This document shows positions 61,201 through 64,000 of a stretch of 64,000 nucleotides of DNA, piece by piece. Origin of the DNA: Caprimulgus europaeus (lineage: Eukaryota > Chordata > Aves > Caprimulgiformes > Caprimulgidae); assembly GCA_907165065.1 (NCBI GenBank), contig OU015528.1, positions 46,553,515-46,617,514 on the forward strand. The letters are read 5' to 3'. The notes under the pieces are model-generated. The model had not been told where the DNA came from. It was given only the letters and a program-made list of their open reading frames with translations, and did no database searches. Position 1 is the stretch's first letter. The number at the start of each line of letters is the position of its first letter. Made by a program: the position numbers and the translations under genes.

Positions 61201-61202
61201 AG

Positions 61203-62002
<800 letters not shown>

Positions 62003-62086
62003 ACGAAGTCAAGAATTCTCCCTCCTGCTGTAACAGCGACTGCAGCAGCTTTGCCTGCAGAAACCTTTTTGATTCATTATGGTAAT

Positions 62087-62120
62087 TTTTCATAAGAAAC
62101 AAATTTTCATAAGAAACAAA
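62087..62120 (+). repeat. 17-bp tandem duplication in the SMCO3 3' UTR
   Basis: Two perfect copies of TTTTCATAAGAAACAAA, 85 bases past the SMCO3 stop. Confidence 0.9.
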
Positions 62121-62610
62121 TTAATCATTTGCTTCTTAAGAGTGGCAACAGAGCAAGAGATGTGACAGATCAGGGAACTGTCGCTGAAATATGTTAATGG
62201 AGAACTGGTTTATAGATGCTTCTGCGAGGCAACACTTCAAATACTTTGTACCTTTCCTTCAGCTGTTTTCTGGAATGCATTGTAGATAACCTTGAACTGT
62301 AATTTGTGCTAGTGACAATAATATTCACTGCTGGAGCAGTAGTGGGAAGAAGGTGTGATTTTTCTTTTAATGTGTTTCTATATCAAAGATGACAACATGA
62401 TAGGAGAAAACAATTTCAACAAGCTAGTCTGTGTAATCATTTGAAGGGCTCATCAGGACAGCTGTGGTTGCTACCCAGTGTGGATTAGTGCTAAATCTGA
62501 TAGGCTGAATTCCCTCTTCATGGAAGTACTTACAGAGACCAGCTGAAGCCTATTTAACTGCTATTTCCTGTCCCATCCCTGTCTAAGGAGACATCCAGAG
62601 ATCTTCTTTA

Positions 62611-62616
62611 AATAAA
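62611..62616 (+). promoter_or_regulatory. Candidate poly(A) signal of SMCO3
   Basis: AATAAA 609 bases after the stop codon; it would give a 3' UTR of about 630 bases. Confidence 0.5.
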
Positions 62617-62639
62617 CTCTAATCCCAGTAGATTAGCAG

Positions 62640-64000
62640 GTAAGAGAAACATGGGTGTACAGGCAAACACACACCACCTTGCCCTACCGCTGAGGGAAAC
62701 TGGCTGTAGTGTTCCAGGCACGCCTGCCTATGAATGATCTCTTATGCTCAGTAGTGCCCCATTCCTGCTGACCCACAGGTAAATATTTCTGTGCACAGCT
62801 GCTGCTTTGTTGCTTGAAATGGGATTATACATATGTACAAGTGTCTGTAGGATTACAGCCCTATTAATGCACTAAATTTATTTTCAAGTGCTTTACCCAG
62901 TCCCACCAATGTTGGGGAGAGTGTGAAAAAAGTGTGCTCAGATTCTGCATTTCACAGTATGCTACCAAATGTCCTTATTTATCAGATTTTAAAAACAAAG
63001 CTGGAAGAACATGGTTTGCAGTCTCTTGCTCTGATTTGCTGTGGTTTGCTTTTTTGCTTTGATCTTTAGGAAAAAAAAAAAAAAGATAATTTAAGTATTA
63101 CTAAAAATGTACTTGAATATTGTAAGACCTCTCTTTCCTGTACTTGGTTTTGTTTGGTGGTTTTTGGGTTTTTTTTTTGGTTCTGTCTAAAAAAACCAGT
63201 CTTAAACCAAATAATGAAAAAAGATTAAAACCTTAATTATAGATGCAATTTATAAATTCTTTTTTATATCCATGATGGACTAATCTAGTAGGATTATGTA
63301 TAGGTCCCTTTTTTATTACCAGCTTCCCCCATACTAAAAACATATCCAAATTCATACATGTTTGTTAATATTCAATATTAGCAGTATTAGGTTATTATAT
63401 CAATAACTAGATCATGCCTATGAAAGTAAAGAGATGGGTGAGATTACAACATTGGATTCATAACCCTTCCGTTCTGGGTTTTGCCCCTTTTTTTTTGGTG
63501 TGTTTTTTTGTTTTGTTTTGTTTTTTCCCTCACCAGTATTCCAAATTTAATAATCTTTTCTGACTCCTCTTTGCTTTTGTGTTCAAAATCCACTACATGG
63601 CAATGCAGCTGCTGGCTCTTAAGTAGCTCTGACAGCCGTCAGGCAGAAAACCCCGGCTTCAGGGACACAGACAAGTGCCAGGTACTGACAACCTGGGACA
63701 AGAACAAGCCGCAGGCTGGGTGATGTGGGTCAAAAGGCAATTCAGAGGAGGCAAAAAGCACTGCCCTGCCTTACACGAGGTATTGTGGTGGGTGACATGG
63801 TGACCTGAGGCATCACTTCTCCAAGATGTGACATCTCCTGTCTCTTGACACAAGTGGCACTCAGTTTAGAGGTACTTGTTTAGAGGCAAGAGACCGTCAG
63901 TCAGCAGAACAGCAATATTTGAGTGTTGGAGGCAGGAGTTCCTGGCCCTGCTGCCTTTCTATGTACAAATGTACATTCTAATTTAGGAAGAAAAAACACC
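62640..64000. other. 3' flank of SMCO3, nothing recognised
   Basis: AT-rich with A and T homopolymers (63068-63084, 63170-63178) and a T-rich TTTTG run at 63488-63526. The next gene in the conserved order would be WBP11, but none of its exons are visible here. Confidence 0.5.

Overview
The window is vertebrate nuclear DNA, almost certainly from a bird. Every gene is split by GT-AG introns. The gene order ERP27 - MGP - (extra Gla gene) - ART4 - C12orf60 - SMCO3 matches, as I remember it, the human 12p12.3 neighbourhood with one added gene. CR1 LINE 3' ends with the avian ATTCTGTG tail are present, and two solo LTRs look like avian ERV LTRs. Overall repeat density is low. The species cannot be named from the sequence; the LTR types suggest a neoavian bird.

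Layout. 1-14.1 kb: the 3' part of ERP27 (five exons, + strand; the signal-peptide exons lie upstream of the window), with a CpG-rich block around its first visible exon. 14.1-33 kb: intergenic DNA with no gene I can support, a solo LTR at 30.5-31.1 kb and one weak signal-peptide-like ORF. 33-38.7 kb: matrix Gla protein MGP (four coding exons, possible distal non-coding first exon). 41.3-47.8 kb: a second complete four-exon vitamin K-dependent Gla protein, with MGP's exon plan but an osteocalcin-like furin site and mature peptide. 50.7-53.8 kb: ART4, a GPI-anchored mono-ADP-ribosyltransferase. 55.7-56.6 kb: C12orf60 on the minus strand, tail-to-tail with ART4. 61.2-62.6 kb: SMCO3 on the plus strand, head-to-head with C12orf60. 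62.6-64 kb: nothing recognised.

How the genes relate. The locus appears to hold two local duplicate pairs. MGP and the unnamed Gla gene are tandem: both have 36-nt second coding exons, 173 coding nt before exon 4, and the cysteine pair at residues 74 and 80. C12orf60 and SMCO3 are inverted paralogs that align without gaps over about 85 residues. The most notable item is the second Gla gene. ERP27 is a non-catalytic ER chaperone of the PDI family and ART4 is a cell-surface enzyme; I see no functional link between them and the Gla genes beyond old synteny.

Limits: exon boundaries were read by eye from splice signals, reading frame and remembered human homologs. No alignment, expression or database search was run.
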